From JAFAXD01 sp963760435 (GTDB lineage: Bacteria > Pseudomonadota > Alphaproteobacteria > Rhizobiales > Xanthobacteraceae), in contig CAVXDE010000031.1 of assembly GCA_963760435.1 (NCBI GenBank), positions 186,001 to 250,000 on the forward strand: a stretch of 64,000 bases of DNA, given 5' to 3'. The notes beneath the pieces were generated by a model. That model was given only the letters and a program-made list of their open reading frames with translations, was not told the origin of the DNA and searched no databases. Of this stretch, positions 37,631 to 48,608 are shown in pieces. The stretch's first letter is position 1. Every line of letters starts with the position of its first letter. The position numbers and the translations under genes are program-made.

Positions 37631-38170
37631 ATGGTCGATTGCTCCATCTTCTATCTTCGGAGGGTCGCATCTCATATCGTCGGCATGGACAACAGCATCG
37701 AGATGGTTGAACTGTTGAAGACAGAGTGCAACTTGGACGACATTCTAATAGGCGACATTGAGAAACCGGCGGACTACCCGAAGGCGCACTTCGATATAGT
37801 AGTCGCCGGCGAGATCTTTGAGCATCTCAGCAACCCAGGTCGGGCATTGGAGGCATTGCGGGCAAGCGTAAGCCCGAATGCGAAACTAGTTATCACAGTG
37901 CCAAATGCTTATTCGCTCAAGGGCTTTCTACGCGCGATTGTTGGTCACGAACTGATCCACCCGGATCACGTTCTTCACCATTGACTGCGGACGCTGGCAT
38001 CGCTGTTATCGAGATATGGCTTCGAGGCGGTGGAGACATTCGGCTACGTTCAGGGTGGAACAGGGCTACCGGCGCACATTGCGAACACCATTCTCCGTCG
38101 CTTTCCCCAACTAGCCGAGGGTATTGGCGTCATTTGCACGCCATTTCCAGGTGAGGAGACCATTCGGTGA
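37631..38170 (+). pseudogene. class I SAM methyltransferase, N-terminally damaged and with an in-frame stop
   Basis: The frame reads IVGMDNSIEMVELLKTECNL, DIEKPADYPKAHFDIVVAGE (motif II), FEHLSNPGRALEALRASVSP. It stops at TGA about 37982 and continues in frame: LASLLSRYGFEAVETFGYVQ to TPFPGEETIR. Upstream, at 37570-37600, a decayed motif I (RGKRVLHLG) is visible in another frame. The last stop overlaps the GTG of the next gene by four bases, so the original operon was coupled. Confidence 0.7.
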
Positions 38171-39381
38171 AAGTCGTCGCTGCGACGACCGTGAGAGGAC
38201 CGTATATCTCGGCGCGGTACAGATGCTTTGCCGAAAGCTACCCCGAACACGAGCTCACGCTTCTCGAGTTTGGTAGTGCCTCGGGTGACTATCCGTGGGC
38301 GCGATTGGAGGAGGTAGTTCCATTTCGTCGGTTGACATTGTTCGATGGGCCCGTAGAGCGGCAGCCGAGACGCAAAATTCGAACGGTGATTTCTCGAGCG
38401 CTTGAGGAGTTGGACCCAGACGTTTTAGTTGTCTGCGGCTACGGTGTCGCCGGCATGGGCGCTGCGCTCCACTGGGCACAGACGCGGTGGAGGCGTGTTT
38501 CCGTCGTCATGCTCTCCGACAGCACTGCCGCGGATCGTGCGCGTGCGGGTTGGAAAGAGTGGGTTAAGTGGCGCGTCGTCGGCCGATGTGGCTCTGCGTT
38601 GGTAGCGGGCACTCGCCATCGGGAGTACATGTGCTCCTTAGGCATGCCCCAGGAAAAGATTTGGGAGGGCTACGATGTAGTCGACAATGATTTTTTCTGG
38701 AGATCGGCACAGCATGCTCGCGATGAGCTTACTCGAACTGATCTAAGTCCGTCACAACCTTACTTTCTAACCTGTGCTCGTTTCGTGCGATCCGACTGGG
38801 GTGTACCCCGGCGTAAAAATCTGCATAGACTTCTTGAAGCGTACCAAGTCTATACTAGTCGCCGTGATGCGCCTTGGAAGCTCGTGATCGTTGGTGACGG
38901 GGAACTCAGGTCAGAGCTAAAGGAGCAGATCGATGCATTGGGAGTATCGGATGGGGTGGCCCTTCCGGGTTTCAAGCAGTATTCGGAGCTACCGCGGTAT
39001 TACGCCTTTGCCGGTGCTTTCATTTTGCCGAGCATCAAAGATACTTGGGGTCTTGTGGTGAATGAGGCAATGGCATCTGGACTTCCAGTCCTCGTATCTG
39101 AGCGATGCGGTTGTGCGACCGACCTAATAAAGGTTGGCGAGAACGGCTTTATATTTAACCCGGAAGACGTTGAGCAACTTGCGGATCTGATGCTGCGGAT
39201 CTCGTCACGCGATTGCGACCGCTACGCAATGGGATGGGCAAGCCGAGCTATTATCAGCAAGTGGACGCCTCAGACTTTTGCGGATGGACTTGCGCGCGCA
39301 ATTGAAGCTGCCGTTGGACGCCCAAAACACGGACCGCCGTTGGTCGACAAACTGATATTCTGGGGATTAAGCCGAAGATGA
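38167..39381 (+). CDS. GT4-family glycosyltransferase, intact
   Basis: 404 residues from a GTG that overlaps the preceding stop. N-terminal Rossmann part VAATTVRGPYISARYRCFAE, acceptor-side VGRCGSALVAGTRHREYM, hinge FVRSDWGVPRRKNLHRLLEA, donor site LVIVGDGELRSELKEQIDAL and the E-x7-E motif NEAMASGLPVLVSERCG. It should transfer a hexose from a nucleotide sugar during repeat-unit assembly. The next gene starts 4 bases before its stop. It is one of the few unbroken GTs in the locus. Confidence 0.9.
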   Translation: MKVVAATTVRGPYISARYRCFAESYPEHELTLLEFGSASGDYPWARLEEVVPFRRLTLFDGPVERQPRRKIRTVISRALEELDPDVLVVCGYGVAGMGAALHWAQTRWRRVSVVMLSDSTAADRARAGWKEWVKWRVVGRCGSALVAGTRHREYMCSLGMPQEKIWEGYDVVDNDFFWRSAQHARDELTRTDLSPSQPYFLTCARFVRSDWGVPRRKNLHRLLEAYQVYTSRRDAPWKLVIVGDGELRSELKEQIDALGVSDGVALPGFKQYSELPRYYAFAGAFILPSIKDTWGLVVNEAMASGLPVLVSERCGCATDLIKVGENGFIFNPEDVEQLADLMLRISSRDCDRYAMGWASRAIISKWTPQTFADGLARAIEAAVGRPKHGPPLVDKLIFWGLSRR

Positions 39382-40558
39382 GACTTGGCGTTGTCACCCC
39401 TTTTATGTCAAACCGAGCCGGAGGAATGTTTCCTGCGATCCATGGTGCGGCAACACATTTGGTGCGGGCAGGCCTCGACATTGATGTATTTGCTCTAAGG
39501 GACAGAAATTCGAATTCCGGTCCGCATCAACGGGAATATGAACTCCATGAGTTAAATCCACTCGGTCCGCTGACGCTCGGTTACTCGCCGGAGTTTCTTC
39601 AAGCGCTCATGGCTTGTCAGCTGGATCTCGTTCATACACATGGAATATGGATGTATCCTTCGTATGCTGTCTTGCGCTGGTCGAGAGAGAGTGGCCGTCA
39701 ATTTATCGTATCACCGCATGGCATGCTGGACACCTGGGCCCTTCGGCGGGCTGCCCTAAAAAAACGCCTTGCGGGAGCCCTGTACGAATATGGTCACCTT
39801 CGTGGGGCCGCTTGCATTCATGCACTTTGTGAAGCCGAATACCGAGCCATTCGTGCTTACGGGCTGCGTAACCCAGTTGCTGTCGTGCCGATCGGAATCG
39901 ATTTACCGCATGCCCGGACGGTGCGCCCACCGCCTTGGGCCGATTTGTTACCACAGAATAGTTCGATCATGCTGTTCCTAGGGCGAGCCCTTCATCCGAA
40001 AAAGGGATTAGGTAATCTCGCGCAGGCCTGGGCCAATTTACGAAAAACGCATTATGAAATCTCACGTAATTGGCACTTGGTTATCGCTGGTTGGGACGAG
40101 ACGAACCATCGCAAGTTGCTGGAGCACATCGTCGTTGCGAACGGAGTTCTAGACAGTGTGCACTTTATAGGGCCCCAGTTGGGATCTGATAAAGCAGCCA
40201 CGCTATCGCATGCTGACGCATTCATTTTGCCCTCCTTCCTCTAAGCGAGGGCCTTCCAGTTGCCGCCCTGGAGGCTTGGACATATGGTCTCCCCGTTTTG
40301 ATGACATCGGAGTGCAACTTGCCTGAGGGATTTACTAGTGGAGCCGCCCTGCAGGTCGGGAATACAGTGCAGGAGCTCACACGCGGAATTCTTCAGTTTT
40401 TCCACATGACCGACGAGGCGCGGAGGAACATGGGTCAACGTGGGCGAGCGTTAGCGAACAGTCACTTCACCTGGACGCGAGCAGCTGCCGATCTTATGGC
40501 AGTTTACTCGTGGGTAAGCTTGAAAGGGCAGATGCCTGCTTGCGTTAGAATGGATTAG
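39378..40558 (+). pseudogene. GT4-family glycosyltransferase, frameshift near the C-terminal donor site
   Basis: N-terminal part RLGVVTPFMSNRAGGMFPAI, ESGRQFIVSPHGMLDTWALR, PVAVVPIGIDLPHARTV, MLFLGRALHPKKGLGNLAQA. After FILPSF the frame is lost at about 40240. It resumes as SEGLPVAALEAWTYGLPVLM, TSECNLPEGFTSGAALQVGN, MGQRGRALANSHFTWTRAAA. The join needs about five extra bases removed or one added. It starts within the previous gene (ATGA overlap). Confidence 0.82.
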
Positions 40559-40677
40559 CGCTGCGACTGCTTGATCTCGACTGCAACTGTAACGATGAGA
40601 TTTAATAGTTATCACGAGCACCCGGTCCGTACAGGTCTTTCCGGCCGTCCCCTCGCAGCCCGTAAGGAAATCGACAT

Positions 40678-41555
40678 ATGCGAAGATACGTCGATCGCAA
40701 GCTTGGCAGTTATTTCGGACGTCGAGGCTTCGGAACCTGGACAGCCTACAGGATCGCACGCAAGGTGATGCATTTATACGACAATAATAACGTAGAAATG
40801 ACCAGGAATGGAGAATATTGGCTTCAATCGGTTGTTCTTTCGGGCGGTCCGAAGTTAGTTGTTGACGTCGGTGCGAACAGAGGAGAATGGATTTGGCAAA
40901 CGCGCTTAGCATAAATCAAGAACTAATTGGCTATGCTTTTGAGCCAGCACCAAGCACATTTGCAAAGCTTATATTGGATGTTCAATGTAAGAGGCTTTAT
41001 CCATATGAATTGGCGCTCTCAGACGCCATTGGGACGCTCTCTCTGTGGTTTTCGGACGCGCATTCCAATATGACGTCGGTCGTAGATTGGTCGGAATCGC
41101 ATCGAGATCTGGGTCAGCTTACCCATATCGAGGTTCCATGCGTGACGGGCGACAAATTTTGTGAAGAGCACGAAATCAAACATATCGATTTCTTGAAGAT
41201 CGACGCAGAAGGGCATGATTTTGCTGTTCTTCGGGGATTTGAAAGAATGTTAAGGAACAACAATATCGACTGGATTCAATTCGAGTACAACGAGTTTACC
41301 CTCCAAGCCGGGTCATCTCTTCGTCAGATATTCTCGTTTTTGGGCGATGATTTCCTTATTGGGCGCCTCCTGCCTACCGGAATTGAAGTGTATGCGTATT
41401 CAGGTATGCTTGATGACTTCCGTCAGTCAAATTTTGTAGCGCTTTCAAGGCAAGCTCATCGTGCGGGTCTTGCGAGCAAGGTGGACCTAAGATGCCCAAG
41501 AGGATACTTAGGATCGGTTATCGAAATGAAAAAGAAGAACATGCCGAACGCCTAA
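40678..41555 (+). pseudogene. FkbM-family methyltransferase, one frameshift
   Basis: First frame ends PKLVVDVGANRGEW (motif I of FkbM enzymes); the second (40887-) reads GYAFEPAPSTFAKLILDVQC, YPYELALSDAIGTLSLWFSD, VTGDKFCEEHEIKHIDFLKI, DAEGHDFAVLRGFERMLRNN. The frames join near 40895. FkbM proteins O-methylate sugars or polyketides. This is one of two FkbM genes in the locus. Confidence 0.8.
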
Positions 41556-41772
41556 AAGCAAGAAATCCGAGCTAAACGACGCTTTCATTTCAGACGTGGT
41601 TCGACAAGCAGCTGGAAGAGCGATCATAATTTCATGCTCGATGCCTGCTTTGCTGCAAATTCTGACCTACAGGTGGTTGGATCAGGTTCGGGGTCACAAG
41701 ATCTTCTGAGTCTCTTGCAACATCTCTTTGTGCGCGTTGTTTTTTGGTCACCGGGAGTGTGCTGGTGAATAA

Positions 41773-42527
41773 ATGAGCAATTCGTTGAATTCCTCACTAG
41801 GCTTGGCTCTTACATTGCTGCGTACCAGAGGCATGGGCCGCGCCTATGCTCGCTGGCTGACCGGAGGAACCATCGAACTGCCCTGGGGTGGTTCGCTATC
41901 AGGCTTTCAACGATTTTCAGAATTCTGGTCCGCTTGGAGCAATCGTCCGTCTTCAGCCGAATTTGATTTCATAGCGCGTTCGCTTGCGACCGGCGGCATT
42001 GCTTTTGATGTCGGCGCGAACGTTGGCATGTTCACGACACTGCTCGCAAGCGCTGCCGATGGCGTACATGCCTTCGAGCCGGTTGCGAAGACGTTCACGA
42101 CTTTGCATCGTAACGTGGGCAATCTGCCGCACGTCGTGCTTAATCGATCCGCGCTCTGCGACCACGACGGCACCGTGAAATTCCTGGTGCGAAGTGATAG
42201 TCCCGCCGAGAGCAGATTAGCTACTGATGCTGTCTCTGGGGCGATGACTGTGCGGGCTGAAACCTTGGACTTTATCGCGCCCGCCATCAAATCGATCGCA
42301 TTGGGGTCCTCAAGATTGATGTCGAGGGTGCAGAAGTGCATGTGTTACGCGGAGCGCTCAAAATGTTGAGTGAACGGCGCATCTACGGGATGTTGCTGGA
42401 GATTATTCCGGAATTGTTGATGCGGATGGGCAGTAATGTTGAACAATTGAGAACTATGCTGTCGCAATATGGATATTCAATTGGCGATGATCTGGGTCAT
42501 TCAAACTTTCCAGTCACTCTTGCCTAG
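41773..42527 (+). pseudogene. second FkbM-family methyltransferase, one frameshift
   Basis: Starts MSNSLNSSLGLALTLLRTRG, has FDVGANVGMFTTLLASAADG (motif I) and VHAFEPVAKTFTTLHRNVGN. The frame shifts near 42300 into IGVLKIDVEGAEVHVLRGAL and RIYGMLLEIIPELLMRMGSN. It is related to the preceding methyltransferase by family but is not a close copy. Confidence 0.8.
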
Positions 42528-42849
42528 AGGTCAACCGTCACCCGGTCGCCAAATTCGTATCCCGACAGCGATGAATGCCGCAACGCGCAGCCAGTAGTTA
42601 ACGCGCGCTGAATAATGGCTGCGTAGGCAACGAGGTGTTGGGGTAGCCAACTATGAAACCGGCTAGATCCTATCTCAAATGCGAGTCATCGCGGACGGAC
42701 TGTAAGTGTTGGATGAATTGGCTGAACGCTTCAAATTTGGGGCATATCCGGCATCATGTTCCGGAAGAGAACACTTCTATGGAGCGCCCTGGTGAGCTCA
42801 GCGAACCAGCGCTCGACCTGAATGATTATGACGCGGAAGTCGTTCCGGT
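42528..42849. other. gap without a supported gene
   Basis: Short frames only. It lies between the second FkbM gene and transposase fragments, so it may be the scar of an insertion. Confidence 0.4.
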
Positions 42850-43140
42850 ACGCCGGGCATCATCGGCAAGACCGGCTGCTCGCGATCGCGTGCCTGGATC
42901 TGGCTTTTCTCATCGATGCTGAGGACACGGGCTCTCATCGGCGGCGATAGGTAAAGGCAGACGATATCACGTACCTTATCGACGAACAGCGGGTCGCTCG
43001 ACAGCTTGAATGCCTGGCTACGGTGGGGCTGCAAACCGAACGCCGACCACATTCGCCGGATCGTGGTGGGGGAAAAACCAGTTTCCGCAGCCATCGAGCG
43101 GATCGACCAGTGCGTCGCGTCGGCTGGCGTCGTGCGGAAG
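42850..43140 (-). mobile_element. IS630-family transposase fragment
   Basis: About 95 codons: THWSIRSMAAETGFSPTTIR (helix-turn-helix), RMWSAFGLQPHRSQAFKLSS, then VRDIVCLYLSPPMRARVLSI and DEKSQIQARDREQPV, which includes the first catalytic Asp of the DDE triad. The N-terminus and the rest of the catalytic core are missing; no terminal repeats seen. Confidence 0.8.
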
Positions 43141-43282
43141 CCAAGCCCAAAAACCTGATTGGAGATCGCGGCTACGACAGCGATCCGTTGGATGGGGAGT
43201 TGCGTCGAGGCGATGCATTAGCCTCGGCAGCAATGCTTGGTCAGCTAACGTTTCGATCAACACCACGGCAGCTGGATTAGCT
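43140..43282 (+). mobile_element. IS5-family transposase fragment
   Basis: AKPKNLIGDRGYDSDPLDGE, the middle DDE motif (GDRxYDS) of IS5/IS427-type transposases, followed by a degraded tail. It directly abuts the IS630 fragment on the opposite strand. A longer relative is at 47890-48480 (KPENLIGDRAYDSESLDEQL). Confidence 0.7.
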
Positions 43283-43323
43283 CGGTCGCACGAGACTTCT
43301 CATCCGCGGGGAGTGTTGATGAG

Positions 43324-44050
43324 ATGCCTTGGATGCCCAGTAACGAGAATGGAGTTTTGAAGAAGAGCAAGCTTCATCACTGGTTCTCTTATGTCAAACG
43401 CGGACTGCCCAAACCAGTGTGGGAACTTATAAGGTCAGTTGCGACATGTATTGCTGTGCCTATTCGATTTCAGCATTAACACTGGTCATGGCAGGAGTAG
43501 TTTCCTGAAACGCGCCGTCGACAAGAAAGGCAAACCAATTCCATGGTATACCTATCCAGCCATAGACTTCCTTTTCCAAAGAAACTATCAGGGCAAATCG
43601 GTCCTGGAGTTCGGGAGTGGGCAATCGACCTTGTGGTGGGCTTCACGGGCCAAATTCGTCCTTAGCATTGAGGAGGATCCTGATTGGTTCGCTAAAATGC
43701 GTTCGCAGGTGCCAAGTAACTGCGAGCTTCAATATATCAAGCCAAGCATTTCGGTTATATCAGACTTCTTGAAATCTCAGAGCGCGAAGTTCGATGTTAT
43801 TGTCGTGGATGGAAATCTTCGGCGCCAGGTCGCGGCCTTGTCGTTTGACTATCTGGCGCCGGGCGGCGCGCTGATCCTTGACAATTCCGAGGGGTACGGG
43901 GTCTACGACGAGATCAGGAGTAGAGGCTGCAGAAAGATCGATTTTTTCGGATTTGCGCCCGGAGTGTTGCTTCGGCATTGCACGTCGATAGTGTTCGTCG
44001 ACGACTGCTTCCTCCTGGCACCTGATATTCCGATTCCCGACCTTAACTGA
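43324..44050 (+). pseudogene. SAM-dependent methyltransferase, one frameshift near the start
   Basis: An ATG at 43324 (MPWMPSNENGVLKKSKLHHW) runs to PIRFQH, then the frame shifts near 43480 to TGHGRSSFLKRAVDKKGKPI. The methyltransferase core reads SVLEFGSGQSTLWWASRAKF (motif I), VLSIEEDPDWFAKMRSQV, FDVIVVDGNLRRQVAALS, YLAPGGALILDNSEGYGVYD. The core is open from 43439 on. Substrate unknown; sugar methylation is likely in this context. Confidence 0.72.
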
Positions 44051-44366
44051 CGTTGAGGCGATAGGATCAATTGACGGGTCGGCGGTCGGCAAGGTCCATG
44101 GCCACGTGCCCCGTCCAGCCCGGCCGATACCTGCTTCGGCTACTCGCACAAAACCACGACATTCGCGACTTCGTATGATGCGCCGCCGTTCAACAACCCA
44201 ATTCTTGAGGGGGCGTCCGGTACGATATGGTGCAATGACGGTGCTGGCAGGTCGCGTCCGTGACCGTTTGTTGCGGACCGATGCCAAGCTTTGAGGCTGC
44301 TGGAATCCATTTCGTGAAGCGAACACTTTCAGAGCGTCTAAGCGCCGATATTCTGGGGTACGGTTT

Positions 44367-44925
44367 GTGCTTAACATTCAAAAGAATCGATCCGACAAAA
44401 AGTGGACGGCGCGCGAGAACTTTTGTCGCCTGCTCTGGGGATTGGCCTACCCCTTGTTTCGCTTCAGCCCGCGTCCCCTGTGGGGCTGGCGGAGAGGTTC
44501 TGCTCCGTGCGTTTGGGGCGACGATTGGCAATGAGGCGCATATCTATCCGACGGTGAAAATTGCAATACCTTGGAACTTGGAGCTTGGTTCGCAAGCAGC
44601 CGTTGGTGAAAGCGCCATAATTTACAATTTGGGGGTTATCCGAATTGGACCTGAAGCGACGGTATCTCAGGGAGTTCATCTTTGCGCTGGTTCACATGAC
44701 TACAGGCTATCGCACATGCCGCTTGTCAAAAGCCAAATCTCGATAGGTAAGGGGGCCTGGCTTTGCGCGGATGCGTTTATCGGGCCGGGAGTTTCTATTG
44801 GAGAATATGCGATCGTTGGAGCTCGCGGCGTGGTGATGAAAGATGTTGCAGAATGGCATATCGTGGCGGGAAATCCCGCAGTCGTTATCAAACAGCGACC
44901 TCGTCCCCGTCCAGTTGACCAGTGA
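44367..44925 (+). pseudogene. hexapeptide-repeat acetyltransferase (WcaF-like), one frameshift
   Basis: The GTG at 44367 gives KNRSDKKWTARENFCRLLWG and FSPRPLWGWRR, the family N-terminus. The frame then shifts near 44495 to LLRAFGATIGNEAHIYPTVK and the left-handed beta-helix: NLELGSQAAVGESAIIYNLG, HLCAGSHDYRLSHMPLVKSQ (active-site His), IGEYAIVGARGVVMKDVAEW. Such enzymes O-acetylate EPS sugars with acetyl-CoA. The coding end overlaps the next frame start. Confidence 0.8.
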
Positions 44926-45121
44926 ACTTGTCAGTTCTCCTCGCTGCGTGTAGGTACCGGCCCCGCGATGCGCTGGGTGACAATCTTCAGGTATCACAGC
45001 TTTGTCGCCGATTTCCGCAAGCGGGGGCTGCTCTCGGCGATCACGCTCGCAATACGACGCGAGCCGTCGGACAGCGGAAAGCCGGAATAGGTTCATCGCC
45101 TGGAGCAGCTTGCAGACAACG

Positions 45122-45968
45122 ATGGATAGTTCGCGGCCTTTGCCAGTCACTGTCGTCATTCCGGTTAAAAACGAGGAAAGGAACCTCGCCACTTTGCCTT
45201 GCCAAGATCAGAGGCTTTGTAGAGGTCCTCGTCGTTGATTCGGTTAGTACTGACCAAACGCGACAGATCGCAGAGAATGCAGGGGCAAAGGTCTTAGACT
45301 TTCAATGGCAAGGCGGGTATCCCAAGAAGCGGAACTGGGTGCTTCAGAATTATCATTTCATAACGCCTTGGGTCCTGTTCCTCGACGCCGACGAGCACCT
45401 CACCGATGCATTCTATCGCGAGCTATCGAGGAAGCTGCAAGAGAACGGTCACGTCGGTTTTTGGTTGAGTTATCGCAATTACTTTCTTGGCAAGATGCTG
45501 AGACACGGCGTACCGCAGAGAAAGCTTGCCTTGTTCCGGGTCGGCTCGGGCCTTTACGAGCAAATCGACGACCGCAGCTGGAGTCATCTTGATATGGAGG
45601 TACATGAGCATCCGGTGCTTAAAGGCTCAATCGGCGAAATCACGGCTCCAATCGACCATCAGGATTACCGCGGTATTCATCATTTTATCGAACGCCACAA
45701 CGATTATTCGACCTGGGAAGCAAAGCGATTTGTGGAGCTAAGGTTGCGTCCTCGCAGGACTAATAGCTTTACCGAGCGCCAGGAGTTCAAGTATCGGCAC
45801 ATCGAACGCTGGTGGTTTCCGATGGCATATTTCGGATTGACCTACTTCATCTATCGAGGATTTCTGGATGGCCGGCCGGGTTTCGTCTACGCGGTTTTCA
45901 AATCGGTGTATTTTTTCCAAGTTCAGCAAAAGATCAGGGAGATTATGAGCGAGAAGATATCCAAGTGA
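45122..45968 (+). pseudogene. GT2-family glycosyltransferase, one frameshift near the N-terminus
   Basis: The ATG at 45122 reads MDSSRPLPVTVVIPVKNEER (the GT-A beta1 start). After a shift near 45200 the frame continues RGFVEVLVVDSVSTDQTRQI, FQWQGGYPKKRNWVLQNYHF, WVLFLDADEHLTDAFYRELS (the DxD motif), LDMEVHEHPVLKGSIGEITA. A C-terminal hydrophobic stretch (WWFPMAYFGLTYFIYRGFLD) follows. The stop overlaps the GTG of the ABC transporter. Similar enzymes glycosylate lipid-linked intermediates. Confidence 0.8.
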
Positions 45969-47794
45969 GTTCGCGAATGCGCTTACGGACTGCAAAAACG
46001 CTTTCCGACTCCACTCTTGGTCCGCTATGGCTGTTGCTACGCGACTTTGCCACTTTCGCTGGAACGAAGGGCCTCAAGGCATTCTTGTTCGTCTTCCTTG
46101 GCGCCGTCGTCGAGGGGGTAGGCCTTGTTCTCCTTATACCTTTCTTCTCAGTCGTCATCGACTCGCAAAATACCGGTGGCTGGGTGCAGGGTGCGTCCGC
46201 GTGGTTGTTCACGTTGTTCTCCGCGGAGAGCCGTTTTGCAAAATTGGGCGTGCTGGTAGCGTCGTTTGCAATGCTGATGGTTGCCAGAGCCGTCATCATT
46301 ACCGTGCGCGATGTGACGATGGCGCAATTGCAAATCGGTTTCGTTCAAGAGATCCGTTCGCGGATCACCCGCCGCCTAGCCGCAGCGCAATGGGGCATAG
46401 TCTCGCGCTTGCGCCACAGCCGTATAACGCACTTGATGAGCGCGGACATCCAGCAGCTCGAGAGCGCGACCTACATCCTCCTGCACGATGTAGTTGCCGC
46501 CGTCATGCTGGTGAGCCAGATTGTATTGGCATTTTTGCTGGCGCCAGTCCTTGCCGCATTGGCGTTACTAGTTGTGCTCCTGGGCGCCCCCACGCTGCTC
46601 CCTATGGTGAGGCGGGCACGCGGAATCGGAGGTTTTGTCACGAATGCCAATCTCTCGCTGATTGACGACGTGAGCCAATTCCTAGGGGGCCTGAAACTCG
46701 CGATCAGCCAGAACCTTCAGGAGCACTTTACTCGCGAGTTTGAGGCAACGCTGGGCGAGTTGAAGGCGCAGCAGATCCGTTACGTCCGGCAACAGACGAT
46801 AACCAGGTTGGCAGTCGCAACGCTTTGCGGACTGGTCGGAGCCGTCGCCTTAGTGCTGGGGATCGTGGTATTCGATATTTCACCATCAGTGCTGATCACC
46901 CTGCTCCTCATCGTCTCGCGGATGAACGGGCCGGCCATGCAACTCCAGCTTGACGCGCAGCATTTTGCGCGCGCAATGCCGGCCTACGAAAAGATTCGCG
47001 AACTCGAGAATGATCTCGCCGCAGCCGAAATGACGTTTGCTGGCCCCGCAGGACCCACCATCAACCTCCCAGATAGTCCCATCGTCTTCAGCGGGGTCTC
47101 GTTTGTACACGAAGCAGCTTCGGGTTCATCTGACTCAGCCGGCGGTTTGCGCGATCTCGATTTGATCATTGAGCCTGGAAGCGTCGTCGGGATTACGGGA
47201 CCATCGGGCGCCGGCAAGACGACCTTCGCTGACCTTCTCGTCGGTCTCTATCCGCCGCAGTGCGGAGAAATTCTGATCGGCGGCGTCGTGTTACGCGGAC
47301 CGTCAGTCACGGCATGGCGAAATTCCGTAAGCTATGTCGCGCAAGATCCGTTTCTTTTCCACGACACGATCCGCCGGAACTTCTTGTGGGCCAATCCCGA
47401 AGCCGACGAAACCGCGCTGTGGGATATGCTTCGCCTGGCAGGCGCCGAGGAAATCGTCCGCAACGCAGCGCAGGGGCTTGACACGGTAGTGGGCGAGCGC
47501 GGAGGTCTTCTCTCGGGCGGCGAGCGACAGCGTCTATGCCTTGCCCGTGCGATGTTACGTCGACCGCATCTCCTCGTGCTCGACGAAGCGACAAGCGCTA
47601 TCGATATTGAGGGCGAGGATGCGCTGTTGAAGCGGCTGCTGCAGGCCACGCCGCGTCCGACGATCGTCATGATTGCACATCGCTTGGAAAGTCTGCGCCA
47701 TTGCCAGCGGGTTCTCCTTTTCGAAGGAGGCAGGTTGGTATCGGACGGCAGCAGTAGCGCACGGGCGTCGGCGGTCGGAATGGCATTGGTCTAA
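45965..47794 (+). CDS. ABC exporter, fused membrane and ATPase domains
   Basis: About 609 residues from GTG at 45965 (overlaps the GT2 stop by four bases). Six membrane helices in the first 320 residues (VFLGAVVEGVGLVLLIPFFS, LVASFAMLMVARAVIITVRD). The ATPase has Walker A GPSGAGKTT, Q-loop SYVAQDPFLF, signature LSGGERQRLCLARAM, Walker B LLVLDEATSAID and the switch His in MIAHRLES. It is the MsbA/peptide-export type. It may flip an EPS lipid intermediate or export the RiPP encoded next door; the position allows both. It is fully intact amid broken neighbours. Confidence 0.9.
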   Translation: MSSRMRLRTAKTLSDSTLGPLWLLLRDFATFAGTKGLKAFLFVFLGAVVEGVGLVLLIPFFSVVIDSQNTGGWVQGASAWLFTLFSAESRFAKLGVLVASFAMLMVARAVIITVRDVTMAQLQIGFVQEIRSRITRRLAAAQWGIVSRLRHSRITHLMSADIQQLESATYILLHDVVAAVMLVSQIVLAFLLAPVLAALALLVVLLGAPTLLPMVRRARGIGGFVTNANLSLIDDVSQFLGGLKLAISQNLQEHFTREFEATLGELKAQQIRYVRQQTITRLAVATLCGLVGAVALVLGIVVFDISPSVLITLLLIVSRMNGPAMQLQLDAQHFARAMPAYEKIRELENDLAAAEMTFAGPAGPTINLPDSPIVFSGVSFVHEAASGSSDSAGGLRDLDLIIEPGSVVGITGPSGAGKTTFADLLVGLYPPQCGEILIGGVVLRGPSVTAWRNSVSYVAQDPFLFHDTIRRNFLWANPEADETALWDMLRLAGAEEIVRNAAQGLDTVVGERGGLLSGGERQRLCLARAMLRRPHLLVLDEATSAIDIEGEDALLKRLLQATPRPTIVMIAHRLESLRHCQRVLLFEGGRLVSDGSSSARASAVGMALV

Positions 47795-47889
47795 GGCCTC
47801 ACCTACGGGTCTCGATCGCTATTGTCATAGATTTCGGTTGGTCGCCGCCGACCAGTGTGGAGGTGCCTTGTTGGTTGACAGAACCTATC

Positions 47890-48480
47890 TCAAAATCGCC
47901 TGAAGAGGATAACCAGGCAAGCGAGTTGGACGAAGCCGAGAAAATTCTGTGGGTAATACTCCTATCGAACGAGGATCCGACGCTGCCATTGAATCCATGC
48001 GAAGAACCGTGGCATTCATGCGAAGAACCGTTCGACCGGCCATCGCCTTGCGTATCGCCGCAACCGGCGTTCGTTTTGCGTAGCAGGCTTGCTGCGATTG
48101 CATCGGTGCGGAGCGATCATCTCGATGCCGTCTTGACGCAATTGCTCATCCAGGGATTCGCTGTCGTAGGCGCGATCTCCAATCAGATTTTCGGGCTTGG
48201 CTTCGATCAGGTAGAAGTCGAAGCATAATTGGACCAAGCGTACTTCGTGATGGTTCGCCGCATGCCGATTAACCGACAGCGGCAATCCGTTCCGGTCAAC
48301 GATTGCCATGATTTTAGGCCTTTTCCGCGCTTCGTCAGGCCGATTTGCCCCGCCGATGCTTGGCCATCGCAAAGGTGGCGTCGATGAAGCTTTCTTCCTC
48401 GTCCAGCACGCCGCGCTCCCGAAGCTCGTTGGCGATGTCGGTGAGAACCCGGCGCAGAACCGGACACGACTACACGCCAA
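47890..48480 (-). mobile_element. IS5-family transposase remnant
   Basis: Reads VLTDIANELRERGVLDEEES, FIDATFAMAKHRRGKSA, MAIVDRNGLPLSVNRHAANH, KPENLIGDRAYDSESLDEQL, IEMIAPHRCNRSKPATQNER, RRWPVERFFA, then a scrambled join and LVILFRRF to the TGA at 47890. DDE residues are recognisable (Asp in FIDA, Asp in GDRAYDS, Glu in VERFFA). Frame breaks occur near 48030 and 48350. At the first, CATGCGAAGAACCGT occurs twice about 20 bases apart, an internal duplication. Terminal repeats not seen. Confidence 0.82.
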
Positions 48481-48608
48481 GACTGTGTGCTCTGAATGCA
48501 TTTCTCTCCCCAGCGGTCCTGCGCGACTTTGCCGCCTTCGCTGGAGCGAAGATAACGTAGACAAACAATTGAGGGACTTGGGATCCAACTATGCGGCATG
48601 TCATCGAG

